64,000 nt of DNA from Chryseobacterium sp. (GTDB lineage Bacteria > Bacteroidota > Bacteroidia > Flavobacteriales > Weeksellaceae): the NCBI GenBank assembly GCA_031277615.1, contig JAITMC010000003.1, positions 1 to 64,000 on the forward strand, written 5' to 3'. Of the stretch, positions 37,311-45,145 are shown in pieces. How positions within the stretch are numbered: position 1 is the first letter of the stretch; the number at the start of each line of letters is the position of its first letter. Below the pieces are notes generated by a model. The model ran no database searches. It was not told the origin of the DNA and saw only the letters and a program-made list of their open reading frames with translations. A program made the position numbers and the translations under genes.

Positions 37311-37712
37311 TCAGAATTTAAAAAATCAATCATTATTTGATCTTTTTAAATCCGGAACTGCTTTATCCATCAGACTTTTCTGTCTTTTTTCATCCTTTAG
37401 AGAAAAAAATATCAAAAAATAATGTTTTATAAATGAGGCGATTGTGTGGAATAATTGCCTTTTTTGTGATTTATTTATTGATAATATTTTATGGTTGTGT
37501 TTTTTTTGTTAATTTAGGTTTTATAAAAACTACAAAAAACCATTAAAAACTTATAGTGAATTATTGGTAAGCGAAATGATTTGACGGTCAGGTGTTAAAC
37601 TGAAATTTTAATCAGGTTGATGATTTTAATTTAAAATTAAATTTTAACATTCTTTATAAATCATATATTTGTCTATTCAAACAACTAATCATTATACAAA
37701 CAACATTAAAGG
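37311..37712. other. Intergenic, 402 nt, upstream of the oxoamine synthase
   Basis: AT-rich leader region. A TATATTTG -7-type box at 37664-37671 lies 41 nt before the start codon at 37713. No gene or strong hairpin. Confidence 0.5.
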
Positions 37713-38987
37713 ATGAGTATCAATTTTACAACAGCAACATTCAGGGATTTTGAAAATATTCCTGATTACGATATGGCGCAGAGAGCAGAAATTTTTTATG
37801 AATTTCTGGACTATATGAAATCCAACGGCCATATGAACTACAGATTGAAAAATAATTCAGGGTGCAACTCTGTGATGAATGTAGATATAGAAAATACGCA
37901 GAATGATTATGTAAGCTTTGTTTCCAACGATTATCTGGGCTTTACCCAGCATCCGAAAGTGAAACAGGCTGCCATTGAGGGAATTCAGAAATATGGAACA
38001 GGGGCAGGAGCGTCACCGCTTATCGGAGGACATTTTGTGTTTCATGATGATCTGGAGAAAAAAATTTCGTCATTCTTTGGAAGAAAACAGGAGGAAGCGG
38101 TAATTTTTACAACCGGATATACGGCAAACAGTGCTACGCTGCAGATTTTACTGCAAAAAGAAGATATCGCTATTATAGACATGGCAGTACACGCAAGTGT
38201 GCATGAAGGATGTGTTTTTACCAATACAAAAACATTTCCTCATAACAACCTTGAAGCTTTGGAACACATTTTGAAGACCTCAGAAGATAAGTTCCGTACC
38301 AAGCTGGTCATTATAGACGGTATCTATTCTCAGGATGGTGATGTTTCTCCGTTGAAAGAGATCTATAATCTGGTGAAGAAATATAATGCATATCTGATGG
38401 TAGATGATGCTCATGGAGTAGGTATTTTAGGAGAAACCGGAAGAGGAGCGTTGGAAGAAGCTGACTTAATGGATAAAGTAGATTTTATTACCGGAACTTT
38501 TAGTAAAACGTTTGGTAATGTAGGGGGATATGTGATTTGCGACAAAAAAATGGCAGCCTTCATAAGGTTCCAGTCCCGTCAGCAGATATTTTCAGCTACC
38601 GCGCCGCCATCGATCACCGGGATTATTAAAGCTATTGAGCTGATTGATGAAGAGCCTACGTGGCGTATGAAGCTTTGGGAAAATATAAATTATTTTAAAA
38701 AAGGATTAAATGATATAGGATTGGATACAGGAAATACCTGCTCTGCCATCGTTCCGGTAAAAATTGGAGACCCTAATGTAACCGGTGATGTAGGAAAGCT
38801 TCTTATAGAACGCGGTATTTATACCAATCCCATATTATATCCCGCTGTAGCGAGAAAAGATGCAAGGATCAGAATGGCTGTAATGGCTACTCATGAAAGA
38901 AAACATCTTGATAAAACGCTCAATGCATTTGAAGATATTAATAATAAATTGCATATTGCAAAAAAATTGAATAACAACCATGCCTAG
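37713..38987 (+). CDS. PLP-dependent alpha-oxoamine synthase (serine or cysteate acyltransferase type)
   Basis: 424 residues. The alpha-oxoamine synthase core is clear: SFVSNDYLGFTQHPKV, YGTGAGASPLIGGHFVFHDDLE, VDDAHGVGILG and the PLP lysine in GTFSKTFGNVGGYV (Lys265). The family includes serine palmitoyltransferase, glycine C-acetyltransferase (Kbl), 8-amino-7-oxononanoate synthase (BioF) and the cysteate acyltransferase of sulfonolipids. There is no bio or threonine gene beside it, so a sphingolipid or sulfonolipid first step is the better guess for this lineage. Its stop overlaps the TetR start by 8 nt. Confidence 0.78.
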   Translation: MSINFTTATFRDFENIPDYDMAQRAEIFYEFLDYMKSNGHMNYRLKNNSGCNSVMNVDIENTQNDYVSFVSNDYLGFTQHPKVKQAAIEGIQKYGTGAGASPLIGGHFVFHDDLEKKISSFFGRKQEEAVIFTTGYTANSATLQILLQKEDIAIIDMAVHASVHEGCVFTNTKTFPHNNLEALEHILKTSEDKFRTKLVIIDGIYSQDGDVSPLKEIYNLVKKYNAYLMVDDAHGVGILGETGRGALEEADLMDKVDFITGTFSKTFGNVGGYVICDKKMAAFIRFQSRQQIFSATAPPSITGIIKAIELIDEEPTWRMKLWENINYFKKGLNDIGLDTGNTCSAIVPVKIGDPNVTGDVGKLLIERGIYTNPILYPAVARKDARIRMAVMATHERKHLDKTLNAFEDINNKLHIAKKLNNNHA

Positions 38988-39609
38988 GAAAGTTGTACAA
39001 GGTCCTATCAGAGATAAGGAGAAGACTAAACAGAAACTGCTGGCCGCAGTTGGAAAAATTTTAAGAGTAAAAGGTTACTCTGGCCTGAAAGTGAGTAAAA
39101 TAGCTGCAGTAGCCGGCTATGATAAAAAATTAATCTACGAGTACTTCGGAAGTACGGATAAACTGATTGATGAGTATATCAAATCACAGGACTACTGGAG
39201 TAATAACCTTGCGGGAGTCGGTGAAAGTGATTTTTCAGACGGGGGTAAAGAGCTGTCTAAAATGGCTTTGATCAATCAGTTTGAAAGCTTGAAGAAAAAT
39301 AAGGAGCTTCAGAAAATTATCCTTTGGGAACTTTCTGAGCATAAACCGATCCTCAGAAAACTGGCTGATGAACGTGAAGAAATGGGAGCCGTAATGTTTA
39401 AGAATATTACAGACCCTTATTTCGGAGAAGAAAAAGCCAAAAGATTCAGAGCGATTATGGCCTTGCTTATTTCAGGAGCCTATTACCTGAATATCCATAC
39501 TGCTGCTAACGGAAGTACATTCTGTGGCCTGGATATGAAGAGTGATGACGGAAGAGCCGAAATAGAAAAAGCCATTGTGGATATCGTAGATTTTGCCTAC
39601 CAGAAATAA
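38980..39609 (+). CDS. TetR-family regulator
   Basis: 209 residues. N-terminal HTH (about 15-60): TKQKLLAAVGKILRVKGYSGLKVSKIA and VAGYDKKLIYEYFGSTDKLI. The C-terminal ligand domain includes LKKNKELQKIILWELSEHKPILRKL. It begins inside the last codons of the oxoamine synthase (ATG 38980, upstream stop 38985-38987), so the two are coupled and it likely controls this lipid-type gene. Ligand unknown, possibly an acyl compound. Confidence 0.88.
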   Translation: MPRKVVQGPIRDKEKTKQKLLAAVGKILRVKGYSGLKVSKIAAVAGYDKKLIYEYFGSTDKLIDEYIKSQDYWSNNLAGVGESDFSDGGKELSKMALINQFESLKKNKELQKIILWELSEHKPILRKLADEREEMGAVMFKNITDPYFGEEKAKRFRAIMALLISGAYYLNIHTAANGSTFCGLDMKSDDGRAEIEKAIVDIVDFAYQK

Positions 39610-39702
39610 TAATGAAAATCAAAAGTTTTCTGATTAGAGATGAAATGTATTTTTTGTTGATAATTTGAAAACTTTAAATTTTCAGATTAGAACTATATTT
39701 CT

Positions 39703-39710
39703 TATTTTTG
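39703..39710 (+). promoter_or_regulatory. -7-type box TATTTTTG ahead of dnaX
   Basis: Matches TAnnTTTG and ends 4 nt before the ATG at 39715, implying a very short or no leader. No TTTG at the expected -33 distance. Confidence 0.35.
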
Positions 39711-39714
39711 GCCA

Positions 39715-40800
39715 ATGGAAAACTTTATCGTATCTGCAAGAAAATATCGTCCGCAGCAGTTTGACACTGTGGTAGGGCAATCCCATATTACGGATACTTT
39801 AGAACATGCAATTGGAGAAAATCAGCTGGCTCAGGCCTTGCTTTTCTGTGGACCTCGTGGGGTGGGGAAAACTACATGTGCCAGAATCCTGGCCAGAAAG
39901 ATCAACGAAAAAGACGGTTCTGTTTCAGAAGACGGCTTTGCCTATAATATCTATGAACTGGATGCTGCGTCCAACAACTCGGTGGACGATATCAGGGAGC
40001 TGATAGATCAGGTACGTTTTGCCCCTCAGGTAGGACAGTACAAAGTCTATATTATAGATGAGGTACACATGCTGTCTTCTGCAGCCTTCAATGCATTCCT
40101 TAAAACACTGGAGGAGCCGCCTGCACATGCGATCTTCATTCTGGCAACAACGGAAAAACACAAAATTATCCCAACGATTTTGTCGCGTTGTCAGATCTAT
40201 GATTTTAAAAGGATCACCATCGAGGATATCCAGGGCCATTTAAGGAATATTGCTCAGAAAGAAAGCATTCAGTATGAAGATGATGCTCTATACCTGATTG
40301 CCCAGAAAGCAGATGGAGCGTTAAGAGATGCTCTTTCCATTTTCGACAGGCTTTCCACTTTTTCCCAAAAGAATATCACACTGGCGAAAGCAGCCGAGGT
40401 ACTCAATATACTGGATTACGATCAGTATCTTAATATCGTGGACCTGGCCAAAGAAAATAAAATTCCGGAAGTTCTTTTTGCCTTCAATGAAATTGTAAAA
40501 AGAGGCTTCGATCCTCATATCTTTATCGCCGGGCTCGGAAATCACTTCAGAGATCTGATGATGGCGCAGAATGCAGCCACCATTGAACTTATTGAAGTAG
40601 GAGAGCGGACGAAGGCTAAATTTGTGGAGCAGAGCCAGAAATGGAATGCCCAGCAGCTGATCGACGGTGTTGAAATCTGCAACCATGCGGATATTAATTA
40701 TAAAAACTCCAAAAATCCAAGACTTACAGTAGAAATTGCACTGATGCAGCTGGCCTCTCTGACCGCTGGTTCAGGCGATACTAAAAAAAAAAGTTCCTGA
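39715..40800 (+). CDS. dnaX: DNA polymerase III gamma/tau, zero-frame (gamma-like) product
   Basis: 361 residues in the zero frame. Clamp-loader AAA+ ATPase with Walker A GPRGVGKTTCARI (about 45-57) and Walker B YIIDEVHMLS, plus LEEPPAHAIFILATTE and SRC. The Cys zinc module of the E. coli protein is absent between LARKIN and YELDAASNNS. The frame stops at 40798-40800 right after ten A (40783-40792). The -1 frame continues as the tau C-terminal part to 41414. A gamma/tau pair made by slippage would give exactly this layout; an indel error in the A run is the alternative. Confidence 0.9.
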   Translation: MENFIVSARKYRPQQFDTVVGQSHITDTLEHAIGENQLAQALLFCGPRGVGKTTCARILARKINEKDGSVSEDGFAYNIYELDAASNNSVDDIRELIDQVRFAPQVGQYKVYIIDEVHMLSSAAFNAFLKTLEEPPAHAIFILATTEKHKIIPTILSRCQIYDFKRITIEDIQGHLRNIAQKESIQYEDDALYLIAQKADGALRDALSIFDRLSTFSQKNITLAKAAEVLNILDYDQYLNIVDLAKENKIPEVLFAFNEIVKRGFDPHIFIAGLGNHFRDLMMAQNAATIELIEVGERTKAKFVEQSQKWNAQQLIDGVEICNHADINYKNSKNPRLTVEIALMQLASLTAGSGDTKKKSS

Positions 40801-41414
40801 TATTAGCCCCGTTTCTGCATGAGAAGCAGGAAATAAAGATTCCTGAAAAAAAACCTGAGAAAAAAGAACCTGTACAAGAAACTCCTGTTCCGGTTCAGGG
40901 TGAGCAGATCCAGGAAACCACTGTAAAAACAACCAAACCTTTATCAAGATCGGGAATCACTTCCGGGTTCAGCATCAATTCTTTCCTCAACAAAGAAGAA
41001 AAAACAGTTACAGAAGAAACTGTAGCGGTGAAAGCAGATGATCTTCCTCAGAACCATTTTACAGATACCGATCTGCAAATGGAATGGAACCTTATGCTCA
41101 AACAGCTTCAGAAAAAAGACAGTTTCGTCTTCAATGCGGTAAAAACTTTCAAGCTCGTAAAATCAGGAGAAAATACCATTAAGGTACTGTATCCTTCAGA
41201 CTCTGCCAAAACAGAATTCGATAAAATTGCAGGAACGTTTTTCAACCATTTTAAAACCAAGGTTCATAACCATTCCATTGAAGTAGATTACCAGAGGGAC
41301 TTTGAAAATCTCAAAGTGGAGGTGGTTACCAAAAAGAAAATATTTGAAAAATTCATCGAAAAAAATCCACTTTTAAAAGATCTTGATGATTTAATGAGGT
41401 TTGATTTGACATAA
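40791..41414 (+). CDS. dnaX: DnaX C-terminal part in the -1 frame (tau extension)
   Basis: Continuation of dnaX after the A run: AAG at 40791 onward gives a K/E/P-rich linker (KIPEKKPEKKEPVQE) and then a conserved-looking domain (FTDTDLQMEWNLMLKQLQKK, FVFNAVKTFKLVKSG, then a C-terminal helix ending LDDLMRFDLT). With a -1 shift at the A run the joined protein has about 566 residues, the normal size of a flavobacterial tau. It has no start of its own (the first in-frame GTG is at 41028), so it depends on the shift or on correction of an indel. Confidence 0.7.
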   Translation, partial: KFLILAPFLHEKQEIKIPEKKPEKKEPVQETPVPVQGEQIQETTVKTTKPLSRSGITSGFSINSFLNKEEKTVTEETVAVKADDLPQNHFTDTDLQMEWNLMLKQLQKKDSFVFNAVKTFKLVKSGENTIKVLYPSDSAKTEFDKIAGTFFNHFKTKVHNHSIEVDYQRDFENLKVEVVTKKKIFEKFIEKNPLLKDLDDLMRFDLT

Positions 41415-41428
41415 TTTTTATATATTTG
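41400..41428 (+). promoter_or_regulatory. Promoter TTTG-N17-TATATTTG ahead of the aromatic leader
   Basis: TTTG at 41400-41403, 17 nt, then TATATTTG at 41421-41428: a full flavobacterial -33/-7 match. It overlaps the end of dnaX. A start site near 41435 leaves a leader of about 375 nt before the DAHP synthase start at 41812. Confidence 0.65.
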
Positions 41429-41512
41429 TCAAAGATTTTTATCAAAAATAGTTTTTTGATAAAAGCAAATTCAAAGAGAAGAGCCTAAAAACAAGACATT
41501 TCAGAACCAAAA

Positions 41513-41644
41513 GTGGAAAAATTATTCAACTTATCTCTGTCTTTTTTTACACCCGCTGAACAGTTTTTCAACGGTTATTTTGGCTTTTCTGCTTTCTATT
41601 ATAGAAATTTCAGAACCTATTACCGATTTTATTGGTATTGTTAA
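41513..41644 (+). CDS. Aromatic-rich leader peptide, candidate attenuator of DAHP synthase
   Basis: 43 codons from GTG 41513 (no ATG in frame; open from 41489). The peptide has 10 Phe, 7 Tyr and 1 Trp. From residue 18 on, 15 of 25 codons are aromatic, ending in NFRTYYRFYWYC. It lies between a strong promoter (41400-41428) and the gene for the first committed step of aromatic biosynthesis. Such peptides (pheL, trpL) sense charged aromatic tRNA by ribosome stalling. The T-rich base content raises Phe/Tyr chance, but the density, Trp codon and position argue for function. Start codon uncertain. Confidence 0.65.
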   Translation: MEKLFNLSLSFFTPAEQFFNGYFGFSAFYYRNFRTYYRFYWYC

Positions 41645-41666
41645 CTGAATTTCTTTCCAAAAAATA

Positions 41667-41766
41667 CAGGAGAATTAAAGTCCTTTTGTTTTCCTGATTC
41701 CTTAAACATATTTTGTACGGCATTTTTTGAAAAGATTTATAAAGTAAATTTTATAATGAAAGGACT
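41667..41766 (+). promoter_or_regulatory. Competing RNA pairings after the leader peptide
   Basis: CAGGA (41667-41671) can pair with TCCTG (41692-41696), which encloses AGTCCTTT (41679-41686). AGTCCTTT can instead pair with AAAGGACT (41759-41766). The two are mutually awkward, as in attenuators. A classic GC hairpin with T run is not evident, so the off state is unclear. Confidence 0.35.
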
Positions 41767-41811
41767 ATTGATGTAATTTTTAAAAAAAATATAAAACAAT
41801 AAATTAAGAAT

Positions 41812-42894
41812 ATGAACTTAAAAGATTTAAAAAACGAGTGGATCAATGAGCTTTCACAGCCATTAATGATTGCCGGACCATGCAGTGCGGAAAGTGAAGC
41901 TCAGATGCTTGAGACCGCCAGAAGAATAAGAGAAACCCATGCTCAGGTTCCTGTTTTCCGGGCAGGAATCTGGAAACCGCGTACCAAGCCGAACGGTTTT
42001 GAAGGAGTAGGAGTAATCGGTCTGAACTGGCTGAAGAAAGTGAAGGAGGAATACGGATTCAAAACCGCTACGGAAGTGGCTAATGCCCACCACGTATTTG
42101 CAGCACTGGAAGCAGATGTGGATATCCTTTGGATCGGTGCGCGTTCCACGGTAAATCCTTTTACCGTACAGGAAATAGCCATGGCATTGAGAGGAACGGA
42201 TAAACCTGTTTTGGTGAAAAATCCTGTTAATCCGGATCTTGCCTTGTGGATCGGAGCTCTGGAAAGACTTTTGGGGCAGGATATTAAAAACCTGGGAGTA
42301 ATCCACAGAGGATTTTCAACCTACCAGAAAACAAAATACAGAAACAACCCGAACTGGCAGATTGCCCTTGATTTCAAAAGCCAGTTTCCTGATATCCCAA
42401 TGCTGATTGACCCTTCTCACATCTGTGGAAACAGAACAGGTCTTGCAGATATTACCCAGGAAGCCTTCAATGTTGGATACCAGGGAGCCATTATTGAAAC
42501 CCACTGTAATCCGGATGAAGCATGGAGCGATGCCTCACAGCAGATCACCCCGGAAGTGCTGGCAGAAATGCTCGGGAACTTAAAGGTAAGAAATTCAGGA
42601 ATTGCAGGTTTCGATAACGAAATGGGAAGACACAGGACGCTGATCTCAGATCTTGATTTCCAGCTGATCGAGCTTCTTTCTCAAAGAATGAAGATCTCTG
42701 AAAAGATCGGGAAACTTAAAAAAGAGAATGACATTGCTATTTTTCAGCCGGAAAGATGGAAAGTTATTACAGAATATGCTACCCAGAAAGCAAGAGAAAC
42801 CGGAATGTCTCAGGATTTCATCGAGAAAGTTTTTAAAGCTATTCACGAAGAATCTATTGAAGTACAGAACAATATCATGATCGACAGAGAGTAG
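41812..42894 (+). CDS. Bifunctional DAHP synthase / chorismate mutase
   Basis: 360 residues. Residues 1-260 are a class II-like/KDPS-type DAHP synthase: AGPCSAESEAQM (21-32), FRAGIWKPRTKPNGFEGVG, IGARSTVNPFTVQE, DPSHICGNRTGL. From about 267 an AroQ chorismate mutase domain follows (HRTLISDLDFQLIELLSQRM, KISEKIGKLKKEND). The enzyme joins PEP and erythrose 4-phosphate and also makes prephenate toward Phe and Tyr. It stands behind an aromatic leader peptide, matching a need for Phe/Tyr control. No other aro gene in the window. Confidence 0.92.
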   Translation: MNLKDLKNEWINELSQPLMIAGPCSAESEAQMLETARRIRETHAQVPVFRAGIWKPRTKPNGFEGVGVIGLNWLKKVKEEYGFKTATEVANAHHVFAALEADVDILWIGARSTVNPFTVQEIAMALRGTDKPVLVKNPVNPDLALWIGALERLLGQDIKNLGVIHRGFSTYQKTKYRNNPNWQIALDFKSQFPDIPMLIDPSHICGNRTGLADITQEAFNVGYQGAIIETHCNPDEAWSDASQQITPEVLAEMLGNLKVRNSGIAGFDNEMGRHRTLISDLDFQLIELLSQRMKISEKIGKLKKENDIAIFQPERWKVITEYATQKARETGMSQDFIEKVFKAIHEESIEVQNNIMIDRE

Positions 42895-42993
42895 ATCTCA
42901 TTAGCAGTTGGTCTTTGTTAGGGCTTGGAGTGCAGAACATGGGAAAAGAAAAGTTTTCATCAACCTAAATTCTGTGTCTAAGCCCTAATTCCT

Positions 42994-43001
42994 TATATTT
43001 G
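42994..43001 (+). promoter_or_regulatory. -7-type box TATATTTG ahead of rsgA
   Basis: Fits TAnnTTTG and ends 15 nt before ATG 43017. It supports the 43017 start over the upstream TTG at 42999, which lies inside this box. Confidence 0.45.
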
Positions 43002-43016
43002 CATCCAGTATTATCT

Positions 43017-43943
43017 ATGAAAGGAAAAATCATTAAATCAACAGGCAGCTGGTACCAGGTTTTGGAAATCGAAACAGGAAAAATTTTCGAGGCCAGAATC
43101 AGGGGGAAATTCAAACTGATTAAAACAAGGCTTACCAATCCGCTTGCTGTAGGAGATTTTGTTGAATTTCAACTGGAACAGGATGATATTGCCTGGATTA
43201 CAAAAATAGAGCCCCGAAGGAACTATCTGATCCGGAAATCTGTAAACCTTTCCAAAGAAGCGCATATCATTGCCTCCAATATAGATCTGGCCTGTTTTAT
43301 CTTTACATTAAAACATCCCGAAACTTCACTCGGATTCCTGGATCGGTTTCTGGCATGCTGCGAAGCCTACAATATCACTCCGTTGATTCTGTTTAACAAA
43401 ATTGACGTTCTCAATGAGGATGAAATAGAACTGGTAAAGGATATTGAATTTCTGTATCAGGAGATTGGGTATGAGACCCTGGAAATTTCCTCTTATTCCA
43501 GACTGAACCTTGATGACCTTCAGGAACTTCTTAAAGATAAAACTTCTGTATTCTTCGGTCATTCAGGTTGTGGAAAATCAACATTGGTGAATGCACTTCA
43601 GCCCGGTCTTAATTTGAAAACTTCTGAAATATCAGATTCCCATCTTAAAGGTAAACATACGACCACTTTTGCACAGATGCATTTCTGGGACTTTGGCGGA
43701 AATGTTATCGATACGCCCGGTGTGCGGGAATTTGCGATGATTGACATCGAAAAAGAAGAGGTCCAGCATTATTTTCCGGAGATCTTTAAGAAAAGAGAAG
43801 AATGCAAATTCCATAACTGTCTTCACATCAACGAACCGAAATGTGCCGTGACAGCTTCCCTTGAAACCGGAGAAATCCAGCATTCCCGCTATTCCACCTA
43901 TATTAAACTTATGGAAGAGGCAGAAGAAGCTGCCCAGAAGTAA
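43017..43943 (+). CDS. rsgA: Ribosome small-subunit GTPase RsgA
   Basis: I start at ATG 43017 (MKGKIIKSTGSWYQV), the usual RsgA N-terminus; 308 residues. OB-fold to about 70, then a circularly permuted GTPase: NKID (G4, 127-130), GHSGCGKSTL (G1, 181-190), DTPGVREF (G3). A C-terminal zinc site CKFHNCLHINEPKC follows. RsgA helps late assembly of the 30S subunit and releases factors using GTP. A TATATTTG box (42994-43001) supports the start. Confidence 0.93.
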   Translation: MKGKIIKSTGSWYQVLEIETGKIFEARIRGKFKLIKTRLTNPLAVGDFVEFQLEQDDIAWITKIEPRRNYLIRKSVNLSKEAHIIASNIDLACFIFTLKHPETSLGFLDRFLACCEAYNITPLILFNKIDVLNEDEIELVKDIEFLYQEIGYETLEISSYSRLNLDDLQELLKDKTSVFFGHSGCGKSTLVNALQPGLNLKTSEISDSHLKGKHTTTFAQMHFWDFGGNVIDTPGVREFAMIDIEKEEVQHYFPEIFKKREECKFHNCLHINEPKCAVTASLETGEIQHSRYSTYIKLMEEAEEAAQK

Positions 43944-44365
43944 ACAAATCTTTGTTTTAAACCCTGTCACATGCATCATGTGCTGTCTTTTTATGCAGAT
44001 TTGGCAGACTTTTAAACCCAATTGACACAAAAAAGCCGGGACGCAATTGATGTCCGAATGTTATTTATTTGTTATTTTAAAGAAAGTAACGTTCGTTTTC
44101 CATATGATTAGCTCATTTATTTCATATTGAATTCATAAACCTGGTTTTGTATTAATTTTTTTTAATAAAAAATATCAGGATTTAAAATAACTCTACTTTT
44201 TTAATGTCAGAAAATGTGACATGTCAGACCTTTTTGAAAATCACTCTGAAATTTTATTTTAAAGAGATATTTGTTTCATTCGTGGAAATTAAATGAATGA
44301 AATGGGAATATGATTTTTTAAGAGGTTTATTTTTATCATATTCGTAAAAAATGATGTTGTTTTTT

Positions 44366-44393
44366 GAAAATAAAAAACCCAGCCGAAGCTGGG
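44366..44393 (-). terminator. Strong minus-strand terminator without a known gene
   Basis: CCCAGC (44378-44383) and GCTGGG (44388-44393) form a stem with a UUCG-type tetraloop when read on the minus strand, followed by TTTTTTATTTT. It is a textbook terminator, but the nearest minus-strand gene upstream ends far away at 45146 with its own terminator. Confidence 0.6.
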
Positions 44394-44408
44394 TAAAAAC
44401 TAATAACC

Positions 44409-44486
44409 ATGAAAACTCAAATTAAACATGAGAATCGTAATAGAATTAACAATTACTGTGCCAAAGTTGATTACTCTAATTCTTAA
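44409..44486 (+). CDS. Possible 25-residue peptide
   Basis: ATG 44409 to TAA 44484-44486, starting MKTQIKHENRNRIN. No family, no clear ribosome site. It might be a real small peptide, part of the ndk leader, or chance. The antisense transcript defined by the hairpin at 44378 would cover it. Confidence 0.2.
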   Translation: MKTQIKHENRNRINNYCAKVDYSNS

Positions 44487-44532
44487 TAAACGTTATTTTT
44501 ATGTTAAAAAAAATTAAAATAAAAATCAAAAG

Positions 44533-44540
44533 ATATTTTT
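44533..44540 (+). promoter_or_regulatory. -7-type box TAATTTTG ahead of ndk
   Basis: Fits TAnnTTTG, 33 nt before ATG 44574. No clear -33 TTTG in the A/T-rich stretch above. Confidence 0.45.
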
Positions 44541-44573
44541 TGTAATTTTGCGCCATTAAAAAAATATACATTT

Positions 44574-44990
44574 ATGTCTAACATTACATTCACTATGATT
44601 AAGCCTGATGCAGTAGCAGACGGACATATCGGTGCTATACTAGGGAAGATCGCAGAAGGAGGTTTTAAAATTAAAGCTTTAAAATTAACTCAGCTTACGG
44701 TAGCTGATGCTAAAAAGTTTTATGAAGTACACGCTGAAAGACCATTTTACGGTGAATTGGTAGAATTCATGAGTTCAGGTCCTATCGTAGCTGCTGTTCT
44801 TGAAAAAGACAATGCCGTTGAAGACTTCAGAACATTGATCGGTTCTACTAATCCTGCTGAAGCGGCAGAAGGAACGATCAGAAAAATGTTTGCAAGAAGC
44901 ATCGGAGAAAATGCCGTTCATGGTTCAGATTCTAACGAGAATGCATTAATCGAAGCTCAGTTCCATTTTTCAGGAAGAGAGATTTTCTAA
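44574..44990 (+). CDS. ndk: Nucleoside-diphosphate kinase
   Basis: 138 residues, the normal length. [17 protein letters not shown] start, [15 protein letters not shown], and the active-site His116 in [10 protein letters not shown]. It transfers phosphate from ATP to other nucleoside diphosphates. Single gene behind a TAATTTTG box and ahead of a bidirectional terminator. Confidence 0.95.
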   Translation: MSNITFTMIKPDAVADGHIGAILGKIAEGGFKIKALKLTQLTVADAKKFYEVHAERPFYGELVEFMSSGPIVAAVLEKDNAVEDFRTLIGSTNPAEAAEGTIRKMFARSIGENAVHGSDSNENALIEAQFHFSGREIF

Positions 44991-45010
44991 GAAATGCTTT
45001 ATAAAATAAA

Positions 45011-45033
45011 AAACCAGAGAAATTCTCTGGTTT
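45011..45033. terminator. Bidirectional terminator between ndk and the fucosidase
   Basis: AAACCAGAGAA (45011-45021) pairs with TTCTCTGGTTT (45023-45033); a T run follows on the plus strand. Confidence 0.85.
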
Positions 45034-45145
45034 TTTTATGCCATAATGTCTGGACAGTAGGTTTTTCAGGGAACAAAATTCCTTATCCTTGCAGGGAATT
45101 TCAGTTCGTCTGCAACTTGATGTTTGATTCCCTTTATAATCCCAT

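Larger units (their letters stand above)
43944..44573. other. Intergenic, 630 nt, upstream of ndk
   Basis: Contains a GC hairpin (44378-44393), a 25-codon frame (44409-44486) and an ndk -7 box (44533-44540). The first 400 nt are AT-rich and featureless. Confidence 0.5.

Noticed and set aside
40812-40832. Stem after the dnaX A run as a proven frameshift stimulator
   Set aside because: It starts 18 nt after the slip site, farther than in E. coli, and has a G-T pair; only suggestive.
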